Shown: positions 33,474 to 46,085 of the stretch, piece after piece
Numbering within the stretch: the first letter of the stretch is position 1
Layout of the letters: every line of letters starts with the position of its first letter
Source of the DNA: Cymbidium sinense
Lineage: Eukaryota > Streptophyta > Magnoliopsida > Asparagales > Orchidaceae
Assembly: GCA_021442155.1 (NCBI GenBank)
Contig: CM038232.1
Coordinates: forward strand, 66,259,555 to 66,323,554
DNA: 64,000 nucleotides
Direction of reading: 5' to 3'
Notes under the pieces: generated by a model
Told to the model about the DNA's origin: nothing
The model's database searches: none
Seen by the model: only the letters and a program-made list of their open reading frames with translations
Program-made: the position numbers and the translations under genes

Positions 33474-33846
33474 ATAGAGAGGGAGAGTCTTCAACTCATT
33501 ATCACTACCCATAAGACACTTAAACATGTCACTTTGCATGAATCTGACTAAAGATTGGCAGACATATAGAGAAGAAAGGAGCACACTGCGAAGAGTATTC
33601 GAGATAGTGCGTAGAGAACCAAGCATGATTTAAAGCTCAATTTGATTAGCTTCATGACATCTTCCAATCATCACCACTAAATGAGGGACCTTTAGAGTTT
33701 TAATTTTTTTAACCATTTATTTTAGTCTATTTTGTAGTTTATTTTTTATGCTTTGTACCCATTATTTTAGTGTAGTTGCACTAATCACATTAATTAATAC
33801 CAGTGTATTTGCATAACTATTCTTCATGATTTATTTAGATGGTGCC

Positions 33847-34249
33847 TTAATGTGTAAATAAGTCGAGTCGAGTTTTGACTTAATCGAGCTAAGTTGGTTT
33901 AATCACTGTTGAGCTCAAGCTCGAGCTTAATTACCAGGCTTGAGCTCGACACAATTCAGAAAGTCAAGCTCGAGCTCAACTCAAATGCTTGAACTCATTT
34001 AAAAAATTTGATAAGCTATCGAACCGATAATGTGATACACGATACTTGTAGTTCATCATTATTTAAATGAGCTGACTTGATAAGCTAATGAGCCAAGTCA
34101 AACCAGGCTCGAACTCGAGCTCAAAATTTTTTTGAGCTTGATTATGATCCCAAGCTCAAGCTCATGGCTCAATAAACTTGGCTTGCGAGCTCATTAATGA
34201 GCCACGCTCGAGTCAGCCTGCGATCCAGCTGGACTCACTTACACCACTA
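33847..34249. mobile_element. hAT-like MITE rich in GAGCTCGAG
   Basis: Starts TTAATGTGTAAATAAG and ends CTTACACCACTA; the ends are imperfect inverted repeats (the reverse complement of the right end begins TAGTGGTGTAAG). It is flanked by ATGGTGCC (33839-33846) and ATGGTGCT (34250-34257), a probable 8-bp target duplication with one change, as for hAT elements. The inside holds many AGCTCGAGCT-type palindromes. There is no transposase. Sequences of this look are common in plant genomes. Confidence 0.65.
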
Positions 34250-34257
34250 ATGGTGCT

Positions 34258-34569
34258 TACTTATTATATTATGTGAATTAGTAGTTGATGTGATATTTTC
34301 TCTAAGTCTTGCTTAAATTACATACTTATGAATGAGTATATTTTAAAATGCAAAATCTATGTAGAAATATAAATCACTAACCAAATTAAACACCCTAAAA
34401 ATAATATATGGTGATGCACATAATTATTTATTATAAGTTTTCTAATGTGAAATGCATTTATTACTTCTTCTCTTTTTTTTTTTTTTTGCTTTTGTAACAA
34501 ATTGAATTGAGCATAAATATTAATGCAAATGTATTTGATATTGCAAAATAGATTGAGTAGCATTAATAA
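34258..34569. other. Non-coding spacer between MITE and LTR
   Basis: AT-rich, with a T17-type tract near 34472-34488. Nothing else recognized; a minus-strand open frame across it has no domain. Confidence 0.5.
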
Positions 34570-37129
34570 TGTGATTGGGATGTGTGTTGTTTATTTTCAT
34601 ATGCGTCGGGTGGATACCACATAGATCTTAGGGAGTATTTATTGAAGTGATTGGGTACATCATTAAAATATGATATACTACCTCAAAAGATAGAAGCATC
34701 ATTATACAATGGACTTAATCACCTAATAAGAACTCCTATCATATGTACTAGAGAATTTTTTTCTAACTTAACATAGAAGAGTAAAGTAGGGTTTATTTTA
34801 TGACGGGCTCTTTAGTTTCCTATAGAGGCAAGCCTCTATAGTTAATTACATCCTAGGAAGGGAGATTTCTTAAGAAAACTCTCGATTAAAGTAGTCAATT
34901 ATTTTCTTCAAAGATGTTAATGTTAAGACTATCAAAGGATTGGTTATTCTAAAAAATCAAATGGGATTGTTCAATTGGAAAGACTTATTTTGGAATTCAA
35001 AGAAAAATAAGTAGGAAGTGTTCATAATACTATGAAGCCTAGTGAACACTCCAACATATCCTATGGTGACGCTTTATATTTTTGAAAGTGAGAGAATTTA
35101 TATTATTTGAGTTGAAATTTTATTAGATTGTTAGGGCTTATAATCCATCAACACAAGATTGTGAAAATGCCTAAGAGGTGAGGATTTATATGCTCGCAGC
35201 TCAATGGAAACAAGCAACCTCAAATCCTAAATCTATGGAGCTTTAACACAAGCTAAAGCATGACCAAAATCTAAGCAGAAAGGGGACATAAGGGTTTACC
35301 TCCACAAGAGAAAATAAATTTGCCCGACTCTTCTGGACTTACAACCACTTGGAGTGGCTGCCAGCTAACACCTCTTATGCTTTAAAATCATGTAGTCCAA
35401 TCTTATAAAATTGTAAGATGGTTAGGCTTGTTATTTAATTTAGTAAGAAACTAAAGTCCTCAACCCACTCCCAAAGAGACTAGAGCATGAGTGGTATGAG
35501 CATATGACTTAGTCTAAAAATGAAAAATCTTTTCAAATTTTATAATATTTTGTCACATTCAATTGGACAAAGGCTTTGGGATTTCTTATTCCTAAATGCA
35601 TGATTAAATTTGGTTATTGGACAAATCAAAAGAGAAAGAAGATGACGCTCCATCATAAGGGTTGCTCTCATTGGTCAAGCAGTCTCTCAAGTGTAGGGAT
35701 GGAGGCCATCATTTTGCATAATTGATTCAATATGGTATGCATGATGTGAAACATACAACATACAGCTAAGGGGTTGCTAAATTTTTTAATTATCTTGATT
35801 ATAACCTAGGCTTTATGATGAGGTTGTGAGTTATTTTAGGATTTAGTTATGAGTTGTTAGTTAGATAGAAAAAACATTAATTTTATCCTAAGAGCCTCCC
35901 GTATCTAGGCCACACATTAAAACATAAATTATAAAGAAACTATGAAAAAGATGCATTTCTAATGCACAAGCTAAACATAAGAACAATCATTTTATAAACT
36001 ATCATATAAGAATAAGAAGCTGATGCAGCCTGGTACCATAGTACACCCTGGAAAAGAGAAAAGATGAGTAGCCGAGCTCTTCCTTTATACAACCCGAATT
36101 TATAAAATAATAATTCAATTAAAATTGAATGCAAGTTATGGAGGTCTTCATTCTTCATTTCTTCTTTCTTCCTTGTTTCTCCTTTTGATTTTCACCCCAA
36201 GACTAAGCCTTCTAGCCACTGCTCATCCTAATCCTTATAGCATTAATCCTAATTCCTATTGCAAAATTATATTTTTGGAAAAGTAAATCTAACTACACCA
36301 ATAAAATATAGGTTAGCTAAACATACATACAATCCTAAGCAGTTATATTTCATAATTTGAACTTAGCATCCTACACATGGGTAACCAAGTCCACCGGTCT
36401 TAATGTGGATTATGCTTAGGGGCATAAACAACCTGCAAAAAGAACATTTATATTTTTATTTTTTTTAGTAGCCCCTTAATCATAATCCCCTGCAGAAGAT
36501 AAGAATATGCTAATAACAATCTAATATCCAATCCACGAGTCATACACCTTAACATCTAGTCAAAAATATTATAGCATAAAGTAAAACATAACATCACACA
36601 TACTCCATCCTAACCTAGGATAAGAAGTGGTGGTTTAATTCTAATGTGCATACTAAATTTTACGTGATATGTCTCAACTAGGCTTTTGAATTGTAATTTT
36701 CTAAGTTTGAAATTGTTCAAGTTAATATGATGGTTGGTTTAATTTTAAGTTGTTTAGATGATTTTGAATTTTAATTTATGTTTTTTTTTTCATCGGATTT
36801 ACACTTAACATCTAAGTATTATAAAGAGAAGAAAGAGGGTTACCCTCTTTCATCCCTACCTTAAGCCATTTTTTAAAGCACATTAATTTGGTTTAGTTCT
36901 CTTTAGTGAATGGTTTATTAAATATTTTCATTAATCCTAAGTTTGGGTTAATCTTAAGGAATCCTATCCAACATAAAAGGTATCTTAAGTTTAATGTAAT
37001 TGAACTACTATCACATGGAATATGTTAAGTCATTCCTTTCCATCACCCTTAACATGCATATGATTTAACACTTAGTGTACCCATACATGCAATATATTTT
37101 AGCACACTTAGATGATCATGAATGCACAC

Positions 37130-37565
37130 ATACTTAGTGGCAAAAATGGAACTTTCATTCTCTAATCAAATACATATACAAATGTATAAAAGATATGAGC
37201 AAGTACGTGTCATTGTTAACTGGGAAAGTGAGATAATCAAATGACCTCCTTGGGGCTACTAAATTCTCGTATTCTCGAGATGTCCAGACTATATACTTGC
37301 TATCTTAAATACACACAAATGTATATACAATTATAGGAGTGAAAACCATTTGAAGGTTGTATTTTCTTTAGTTGAATTATTTATGCATATGAATTAAAGC
37401 TCTATCCAAATTCTAATACCAAAATATATAGGAATTAAATCAAAAAAGTACATGCCTTTGTTAACCACATAAGTGAGATAATCAAATGACATCCTTGGGG
37501 ATACTTAAAGCTTTGTATTCCTGGGATGTCCAAACTATATACTTATTAGCATTCAAACCTATGTA
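37130..37565. repeat. Two-unit version of the LTR internal ~260-bp repeat
   Basis: GTGAGATAATCAAATGAC followed by a CCTTGGGG-CTACT block occurs near 37228 and 37478, each followed by a GGGATGTCC/GAGATGTCC block and ACTATATACTTG. The right LTR of A has one related unit (about 18680-18800) and the LTR at 42536 has four. Confidence 0.7.
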
Positions 37566-39141
37566 AATCTAGATAAGAACTTAAGAAAGAGAGATTCACA
37601 TTCATATGATTAAGCTATAAGCACATGCAAATCCTATATATATTTATAACTATCATCACTCCAAATATTTCTATCTATTTATAAACTTTGGAGAATACAT
37701 TTTAATTTAATAGTGATAATAGCCACACATAAAATAAATTAAGCCAACACATGCAAGCTTACATAAAGAAACTCCATTTGATTGATTTAAATTTGAAAAA
37801 GATGAATGCATCAGATCACATGACATATAATACTTAAAGTGATTGAAAAGGAATAGCTAAACAAAATCATATGATTCATTCAATTACACTAATTCTTAAG
37901 GACAATCACATCAAATAAAATTATTTAAAGAAAATCAAAGCTTCTTATTAATTTGATTTTTAGATTTGAATTAGACGTAAAGAGAAGAGAAATCATTTAT
38001 TGTTTTAATCTCATTCCTGTGTTGGTAATCATAATTGGTTTAAGTAAAGATAATTAGATGGGTTTTATGAATTAATTAAGTTGGATCCTTAATTAAATCA
38101 CTTAATTACCCTTTCTTATGCTTCTTTAATTTAATTAATCATTTAACCATGAACCACAAATGATATGAACATGAGTGAAAATAAAATTGCAATGCTCCTA
38201 AAGGACCTAATGCAATTGGCTCATGATTAAAGATTAATTAAGCTAAAGAATCTAATTATGTACTTTTATAATTTTTCACACTTAATGGTTAATCATAATT
38301 TCTTTAAGAGTATTTATGTTATTAAACACATAAACAGAACCCCTTAATTTCATTATTAATTATCTAAAGTGATTATCATTTTAATTTGATTTTATTTAAG
38401 TCATTAATTAATTAATTAAGCACTTCACCAAACCTCACATTAATTAACTCTCTTTAATGAAATGGACTTGGAAGAATAATTAAAATGAGGCCCTAATCAC
38501 TCTCCCTCATACCTCATTGTTAATCAATGATTATAGAACCAAATTAATTAAATTTTATTGTTTAGAGTTTTAATTAATCATTAAATAGATTAAAGGGTTA
38601 ATTAAGGTCTGAATTATCAATCCTCCTAATTACCTAGGCAATAAATTTTAAGAAAATTATGGGAGGCAGAGGTCATCTCATTAAATCAACACACCAAGTT
38701 TGGAATCAATTGCCCAAGTAATTAGAGCTTAATAAAGATAATTAGAAAAATATTCAAACTCTAATTAAGCCTTAATCACTGTTCAAAATGAAATGAAATT
38801 ATTTTTAATAAAATCTCTTCTATTTTATCTTTCTAATTAGTATTTATTTATATTTATTTATTTGTTACAATTAGTTATGAATTTATGAAATTTCAACCAT
38901 TAAAATGAGTTATTAAGCATAATTAACCATAATCCCATCAGCGCCACGTGGATCGCTGACATGGCTGCCTTTTCCATATGGCGCGGGATTAGCCACTTAA
39001 ACTTATCTAACAAAGCACTAACAGGGTGGCGGTGGACACACTTTCATCCTTGTTGTTTAATGTAAGATCAGACAGTGGGGGTCAAACCCACAGCTCCTAA
39101 GGGAATTACATCAGATTTAATTTAGCGAATAATCACAGCCG

Positions 39142-39165
39142 TCCATTTTGATCACACAAAATGGA
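39142..39165. promoter_or_regulatory. Covarying LTR hairpin, second complete LTR
   Basis: TCCATTTT, 8-nt loop GATCACAC, AAAATGGA: a perfect 8-bp stem. The homologous stems are TCCATTCC/GGAATGGA at 47636-47659 and CCATCC/GGATGG at 20558-20580. Confidence 0.55.
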
Positions 39166-40079
39166 TGACGGATGATCCATCATCTCTCGAGTGACAGAAG
39201 ACGTACCCCATCCACCTTCCTCCACTTTATCTAAGCTCGTCAGAGCTCATGGAGGCTCGACATCAACCCAAAATATTCACAAGAAAGATTTAGAAGGATC
39301 TAACTATGGAAATCGCATTACATTAAACTTTTCTTCATAAAGGCCCAAAAAATTAGAAAAATATCAGTTTGCCAGAATTTACCTTGCCGAAGCACAAGAT
39401 CGATGGCTAATAGACCAAGGTAGTTTTGTCTTGAAGGTACGAAGCTCTACTGATAAGATGGCACCTTGACTTCACATTGACAGCTCTACAGATCAACCAT
39501 CACTGGAAAGCTTATCAGAGTTAGGCCTGGAGTGATCTCTGATGCTTGAATCGCTCAGGAGAAGATTCATTTCACTTCGTCAGATCTTGGTGAATGTGTG
39601 GGTGAAGTTAATTTGAGATTAGTTGAGATTTGGTAGAGTTGGATGGAGTTAGGCCTTGTCCTATTTTGGGCAAGCTCAATTTCATCATCGCTACTGATGG
39701 GAAGGCCTTGGAAGCTCTAGAAATGCTTGGGGAGTTCATTTCAAGGTTTCAAACCTATGAGGATTGCTGATGTCTCTATTTGAATGAGAATGTGGGGATA
39801 ATACCCCTCCCCTCCTCCAATCTGACGGGTGTGATCCTCTATGTCATTTTTAAGCGGCCATGGGTGGTGGGAGGGAGCTAAGGTGGTTCGATTTGAGTGA
39901 CCAAGAGAAGAAAGGTGGTTTTCCTTGGGGGAGGTGGCTCGATTTGAATTTTTAAGTGTTCCAATGGGGCCATCGGTTAGCTCACCTCCACTTGCCTCAT
40001 GGCTGACCCAAATAGCTTTGGGTCATGTGAGCTAGTGGTCCTTGTGTCCATTTGGAGCTTAGGATGGCTACCAAGGGGA

Positions 40080-41400
40080 CGAGAGTGGGTTTGACCATCC
40101 AAAATTGAGTTTTATCTCATGTAGTAGGCTTTACTCATTGGGTAATGGGTCAATTCAGGTTTAATTTAGGTTGGGTTGGATTTAAGTTTCCCCAAGGATG
40201 AGTCATGCCAAGTTTCAAAGGGTTTGGGCTTGGTTTGAATGGGTTTGGCTCAATTTGACCCATGTAGGTCAAATTGGGCTAGGTTGGGTCAAGTTGACCA
40301 ATTGGTCAAATTGGTTCAAACTAAAGCTTGGGTGAAGTTCAAATGAGCATTTAGAATTTTTTTGGTTCAGTTGGTTTGATTTAATTTGGCATGGATTTGG
40401 ATTTGACCCATTTGAGTTCATACGGGTCAAATGAGCTAAGTTAACCAATTTGGTCAAATTGGCCAAATTATCTTAGGTTAGGCATTGGTTTATGTTCAAT
40501 TGATTATTTGAAGATGATTGTAGGCTTTGATTTCAATCAATTTGGATTTAGAATGATTTAGGCCAAATTGGCCCTTAGGTCGATTTGGGCTAAATAGGTC
40601 AATTGGGTTCAATTGGTCAAAATGGACTCAACCAAGGCTTTCGTCATGTTCAATAATGAATTTGGAATGAATTTGTTTCATTGGTTCGAATTAATTTGCA
40701 TTAGATTTTGGTTTGACCCAATTGGGCCTTTTAGGTCAAATTCGGTCAACTTGGGTCAAAGGGTCAATTAGGTTTGGTCTGGCTCAATTGATGGTCAAGT
40801 CATGTTCAAGGATTCATTTTAGGTTTATATGAATTATTGGCTTCAATTGATTTGGAATAAGAAGAGATTTGGTTCATTTAGCATATGTAGGTTAATTGGG
40901 TTAATTTAGTCAAATGACCAAATTGACTTGGTTTGTCTCAATTGATTGCAATTGATCAATCAAGGATGATCAACAATCATTGAAAGAGATTTTTGATAGG
41001 TTGGTTTAATCTAATTTGGGTTGGATTGAAGATTGGCTCAAATGGGTCCTTTAGGTCACTTTAGGTCAAGTGAACCTAAGTGGGTTGATTGGCTTGATTT
41101 GATTGAATTGATTGCAATTAGGCTATCCAAAATGATCAACAATCATCATGAAGAAGATTTGGAGGGTTGATCCAATCCAATTTGGGTTGGATTGGAGTTT
41201 GGTTCAATTTGGTCAAATTGATCGCTTTGGGTCCAATGGACCAATCAGGCTAATTGAGTTGGATTAGGTTTAATTTGAGTTGAATTACATTTGATAATTG
41301 ATTTGAAATTGACTGTTAGCTTTGATTGCAATTAGTTTGGGTTTAATTGAATTTTGGCTCCCTTAGACCCTTTAGGTCAAATGGGTTAGGTTAGATTGAT
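40080..41400. promoter_or_regulatory. W-box core cluster, second complete LTR
   Basis: TTGACC/GGTCAA recurs throughout (for example TTTGACCCATGTAGGTCAAA near 40254), although this copy is more diverged than those of element A. The position within the LTR is the same. Confidence 0.5.
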
Positions 41401-41871
41401 TGAATTGATTTTGGGTTTGATTGGTTTGATTGTAGTTTTGGTAGGTATGAAATGATGATTGAAGGATTGATTGATTTATGAGAAAATCAATTGAGTTTGG
41501 TTTTGATTGAGGGAATTTTGGCTAAGTCCATAGGGTTTAATCATGGGCTTAGGTTTAGATCATGGTGGATTTTATTTTGGCTTGGAGTTTAGACTTGAGT
41601 TAAGATTTAATTGGGATTAGTTATATTGATTTGAGGCCAGATTTTGGCTAAGGAGATGGGCATGGGTTTGGTTAGGCTATAGGCTAGGTCAGTTTCCCCA
41701 AGTCCTGAGGCATAACATAACCTAAGACTAATCCTCCTAAGTATCTAGGTTTAAGTTAAGTGTTCACTTAGTCACTAGAAGTGTCTTATGACTAAGGAGC
41801 TCTTAGTGTCTAGAGGATTCCTAGATCTAGGATGAGAAGATTGAATCCTCACTCCAAAAGTGAGGTCAACA

Positions 41872-42535
41872 TGATGTCGAGACTAGGATAAAGGTCGAAT
41901 AAAATCTTGAAAAGGGGGAGTTAGGAAAAGTAAATAAATAATAACAATTCATGTATCCCCAATTTGGTATTAAGTGGCCCTTCATAATAGCTGTTTGTCT
42001 ACTTGAACCATACATTATCATATCTAATCATCCAAATAAAATTTAATCAAATTAAATTTTGATTTTTTACAAAAATTATTTGAAAATTTTAGCAATTTGA
42101 TAGATGTGAATTGCATAAGTAATGATATACAACAACAATCGTGTTGCATATAAGTAGATTATTATAGTGTTTGTAGGATAGAGTTGGTAAAACATATCAT
42201 ACGAAGACTACATTATGTATTCTAAATATACTAATTTCATAAGTATGTATGTTATTAATGATTTAAGAACAAATTTCTTAAATTTCAATTCACACTACTA
42301 CACCTCTAATATTTGCATATTTAGTCTACATATTTTTGTATATTTACTACTAAGAAGAGTAGTGATTTATTTGGGATTATCTAACTTGTATATTTTAAAT
42401 TACATATTATACATTTTTTTTCTTATTTTGCATTTTTATTATTTTGAAAAAATAAAGAAAAAAAATAAGTACATTTTTATAATCTTTTATAGGGCATAAA
42501 TTGAGGATGAGTTCTCTCACTTTTTTATTAAATCA
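41872..42535. other. 664-bp spacer between two same-oriented A-family LTRs
   Basis: No primer-binding site, polypurine tract or coding domain. A 94-codon AT-rich open frame (42215-42499) is mostly Tyr, Ile, Phe and Lys and looks like chance. Either two solo LTRs lie in old host DNA here, or internal sequence was deleted between a pair. Confidence 0.5.
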
Positions 42536-45129
42536 TATGGTGTTTATTTTCGGATGTGTTTGGATGGACACTATGCAGATTATAGGGGTACTTATTGAAG
42601 TCATCAGGTATGACATTAAAGTGTGATGTACTATTTCAAAAGATAGAAACATCACCCTATAATGGACATAATCACCTAATAAGGATTCCTAAAGCCTGAT
42701 GGGTCTTCGTATATACCGAAGATTCTTCCCCTATTTTACATGAAAAAGCAGGGTTTATTTCATGTCAAGTTCTACCCTATAGAGGCAAGCCTCCATAGTT
42801 AATTATATCCTAGGAAATAAGATTTTCTAAGAATACTTTCGATTAAAGTTGTAAATTATTGTCTCCAAAGAGTTCAAGGTCAAAACTATCAATGAATTGA
42901 TTATTTTGGAAAATCAAGTGGGATTGTTTAATTGGAAGACTTATTGTAAAATCTAAAGGAAAATATGTAAAAAATGCTCATGATAGGAAACCTAGTGAGC
43001 ATTCTAATCTATCCTATGGTGAGAATTTATATTTTTGAAAGTGAAGAGATTTATTTCATTTGAGTTAAAATTTTATTAGATTGCTAGAGCTTATAATCCA
43101 CCAACACAGATTGTGAAAATGCCTAAGAGGTTAAGGATTTGTGCTTATAGCCTAGAGGGAAATGGCAACCTTATATCATAAATCTAGGGAGCTTTAACAC
43201 AAGTCAAAGCATAACCTAAATCTAAGCAGAAATGGACATAAAGGTCTACTCCGCAAGAGAAGGTAGACCCGCACGACTCTTCTGGACTTACAACCACCTG
43301 GAGTAGCCACCAACTAACACCTCCTATGATTTAAAACCATGTAGACTAATCTTATGTAATTTCAAGATGGTTTAAGATGTTATTTAATTAGAAAGAGACT
43401 AAAGTCCTAAACTCACTCCCTAAGATACTAGAGCATGAGTGGTATGAGCATATGACTTAGTCTAAAAATGCAAATCTTTATCATTTTTATTTTATTTTGA
43501 CACAATATTTTGGAAAAAGGCTTTGGGATATTTATGCCTAAACGAATGATGAAATTTAGTTATTGGCAAAATCAAAAGAGAAAGACGGTGAAGCTCCATC
43601 ATAAGGGGTCGCTCTCATAGGTCAAGCGGTCCCTAAAGTGCTAAAATGGAGGCCCTCATTTTACAAGAGTGATTCAATACGATATGGATGATGTTAAATA
43701 AACAAAATACAACTAAGGGGTTACTAAATCTTTTAATTATCTTGATTTGGAGCCTAAGCTTTATGATGAGATTGTGAATTATTTTAAAATTTAGTTATGA
43801 GTTATTAGTTGGAGTAAAAAAATTAATTTTGTCCTAAGAACTTATCGCATCCAGGACACACATTAATACATCAATCATAAAGAAACTATAAAAAATATGT
43901 AATCCTAATGTATAATCTAAACACAACATCAAACATTTTATAAACTATCGTGAAAGAATAAGAGGCTGATGTGGTTGGGTACAACCGTAAACTCCAGAAA
44001 AGAGAAAAGATGGGTAGCCGAGGTATACCCTATACAACTTAGAATATAAAAGAAAAATTATAATTAGAAATTGAATACATGTTATGGGGGTCTTCACTTA
44101 TTTATTTCTTTATGTCCTTCTTGACTTCCTTTGATTTGATTTGCTTCGAGGCATCATAGGGCACCCTAGGACTAAGCCTTCTAGTCACTGCTCATCTCAA
44201 TCCCTCATAGCATAAATCCTAATTCCTATTACAAAATTACTTCTTTATAAAAAATAATAAATCTAACTACACCTGCAAAATAGAGGTTAGCTAGACAAAA
44301 ATACAATCCCAAGTAGTTATACTTCATAATTTGGACATAGTACCCCACATATAGGTAACCAAGCCCACCTATCGTAATGTGGATTATGCTTAGGGGCTTA
44401 AGCAACCTACAAGCAAAATATTTATACTTATTTTTAAATGGTCCCTTAAGCACAATCTCTTGTAGTAAATAATATTAGGCTAATAATGACCTAACATCCA
44501 GTCTACAAAATATACACCCTAACATCCATTCTATAAAATATACACCCAAACATCCAGTCTAAAATATTATATCATAAATATAATATAACATCACACATAC
44601 ACCATCCTAACTTAGAACTAGAAGTGGTGTTTTAGTTCTAATGTGTGTGCTAAGACTTTGTGTGGTATGTTTTAACTAAGCATTAGAGTTATAGTTCTCT
44701 CAATTTAGACATTTTAAGTTAACATGAGGGTGGTTTCATTTTAAGTTATTTTAGCTGATTTACAAATTTTAATTTATGTTCTATTTTGTTTCATTTGGAT
44801 TTACACTTAACATCTAAGTGTTATAAAGAGAGGAAAGAGGATTACCTCTTTTGTCCCTACCTTTAGCCACTTTCTAAAGCACATCAATTTGATTTAGTTT
44901 TAGTGAATGACTTATTAAATATTTCTATTAATCTTAAGTTTAGGTTAACTTTAAATAATCATATCCAATATGAAAGGCATCTTAAGATTAATATAGTTGA
45001 ATTACTATCACATAAACTATAGTGAGTCATTCATTTCCATCATATGTAATATGCACATGATTTAACACTTAGCATATCTATACATACAATAAATTTTGGC
45101 ACACTTAAATGATGATGGATGCATACATA

Positions 45130-46085
45130 CTTAGTGGAAAAAGAAGACTTTCATTCATTAATCAAATACACATACCTATGTATAAAAGATGTATGCAAGT
45201 ACATCTCATTGTTAATTAGGGAAGTGAGATAATCAAATGACCTCATTGGGGCTACTTAAAGCCTCGTACTCCTGGGATGTCCATACTATATACTTGCTAT
45301 CTGAAATACATATAAATGTATATATAATTATAAAGATGAAAGTCATGCAAGAGATGATATTTTACTTAATTGAATTATTTGTATATATGGATTAACACTC
45401 TATCCAAATTCTAATACAAAAATATATAAGAATGAAATTAAATAAGTACATGTCTATGTTAACTAGGGAAGTGAGGTAATCAAATGACCTCCTTGGGGTT
45501 ACTTAAAACCTTGTATTCTCAAGATGTCCAGACTATATATTTATTAGCATTCAAATGTATGTAGATTTGTATGCATGAATATAGAAAGAAAGCTTTATAG
45601 TAATATACTACATCCTTGGTGACTTATGTAATTATGAATGCATGTGTTTTTAATGAAAAAGATAGGGTTTTCAATCCTTAATCTCATACACATACACATG
45701 TATAAAAGATATAAGAAGGTACGTGTCATTGTTAACCAGGGAAGTGAAGTAATCAAATTACCTCCTTGGGGCTACTTAAAGCCTCATATTCTTAGGATGT
45801 CTAGACTATATACTTTTTATCTTAAGCACATATAAATGTATATACATTTTAGAGAAATGAAAGTCATGCAAAGATTGCATTTTCCTTAGTTGAATTATTT
45901 ATGCATATGAATTAAAGCTCTATTCAAATTCTAAACCAAAATACATGGGAATGAAATTAAATGTATGTGCCTTTGTTAACAAGAAAAGTGAGGTAATTAA
46001 ATGACCTCTTTGGGCTACTTAAAGCCTCATATTCCCAGGATGTCTAGACTATAAAGTTATTAGCATTTAAACATATGTAAATCTA
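45130..46085. repeat. Four-unit version of the LTR internal ~260-bp repeat
   Basis: The block GTGAG(A/G)TAATCAAATGACCTC recurs near 45225, 45472, 45745 and 45985. Each is followed by TTGGGGCTACTTAAAGCCTC-like text, a GGATGTC(C/T) block, and a TATAAATGTATAT stretch. Spacing is about 245-270 bp. Short open frames here (for example 45638-45835) follow the repeat and are not genes. Confidence 0.8.

Larger units (their letters stand above)
34570..41871 (-). repeat. Complete LTR of the A family, solo-like (about 7.3 kb)
   Basis: Collinear with 16183-23642 from end to end, starting TGTGATTGGG and ending GAGGTCAACA. No primer-binding site lies outside its left end and no polypurine tract outside its right end, so it stands alone. 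The flanks (AATAA left, TGATG right) do not form a clear target duplication. It contains two copies of the ~260-bp internal repeat, the covarying hairpin at 39142-39165 and the W-box cluster. It is closer to the LTR at 42536 than to those of element A, so it belongs to a second subfamily. Confidence 0.8.

Noticed and set aside
33860..34240. Regulatory palindrome cluster of GAGCTCGAG
   Set aside because: Better explained as the interior of a MITE with terminal repeats and target duplication.
42215..42499. 94-codon Tyr/Ile/Phe-rich frame resembling membrane segments
   Set aside because: The composition follows the local AT content; no conserved motif, and it lies in a spacer with no other gene signals.
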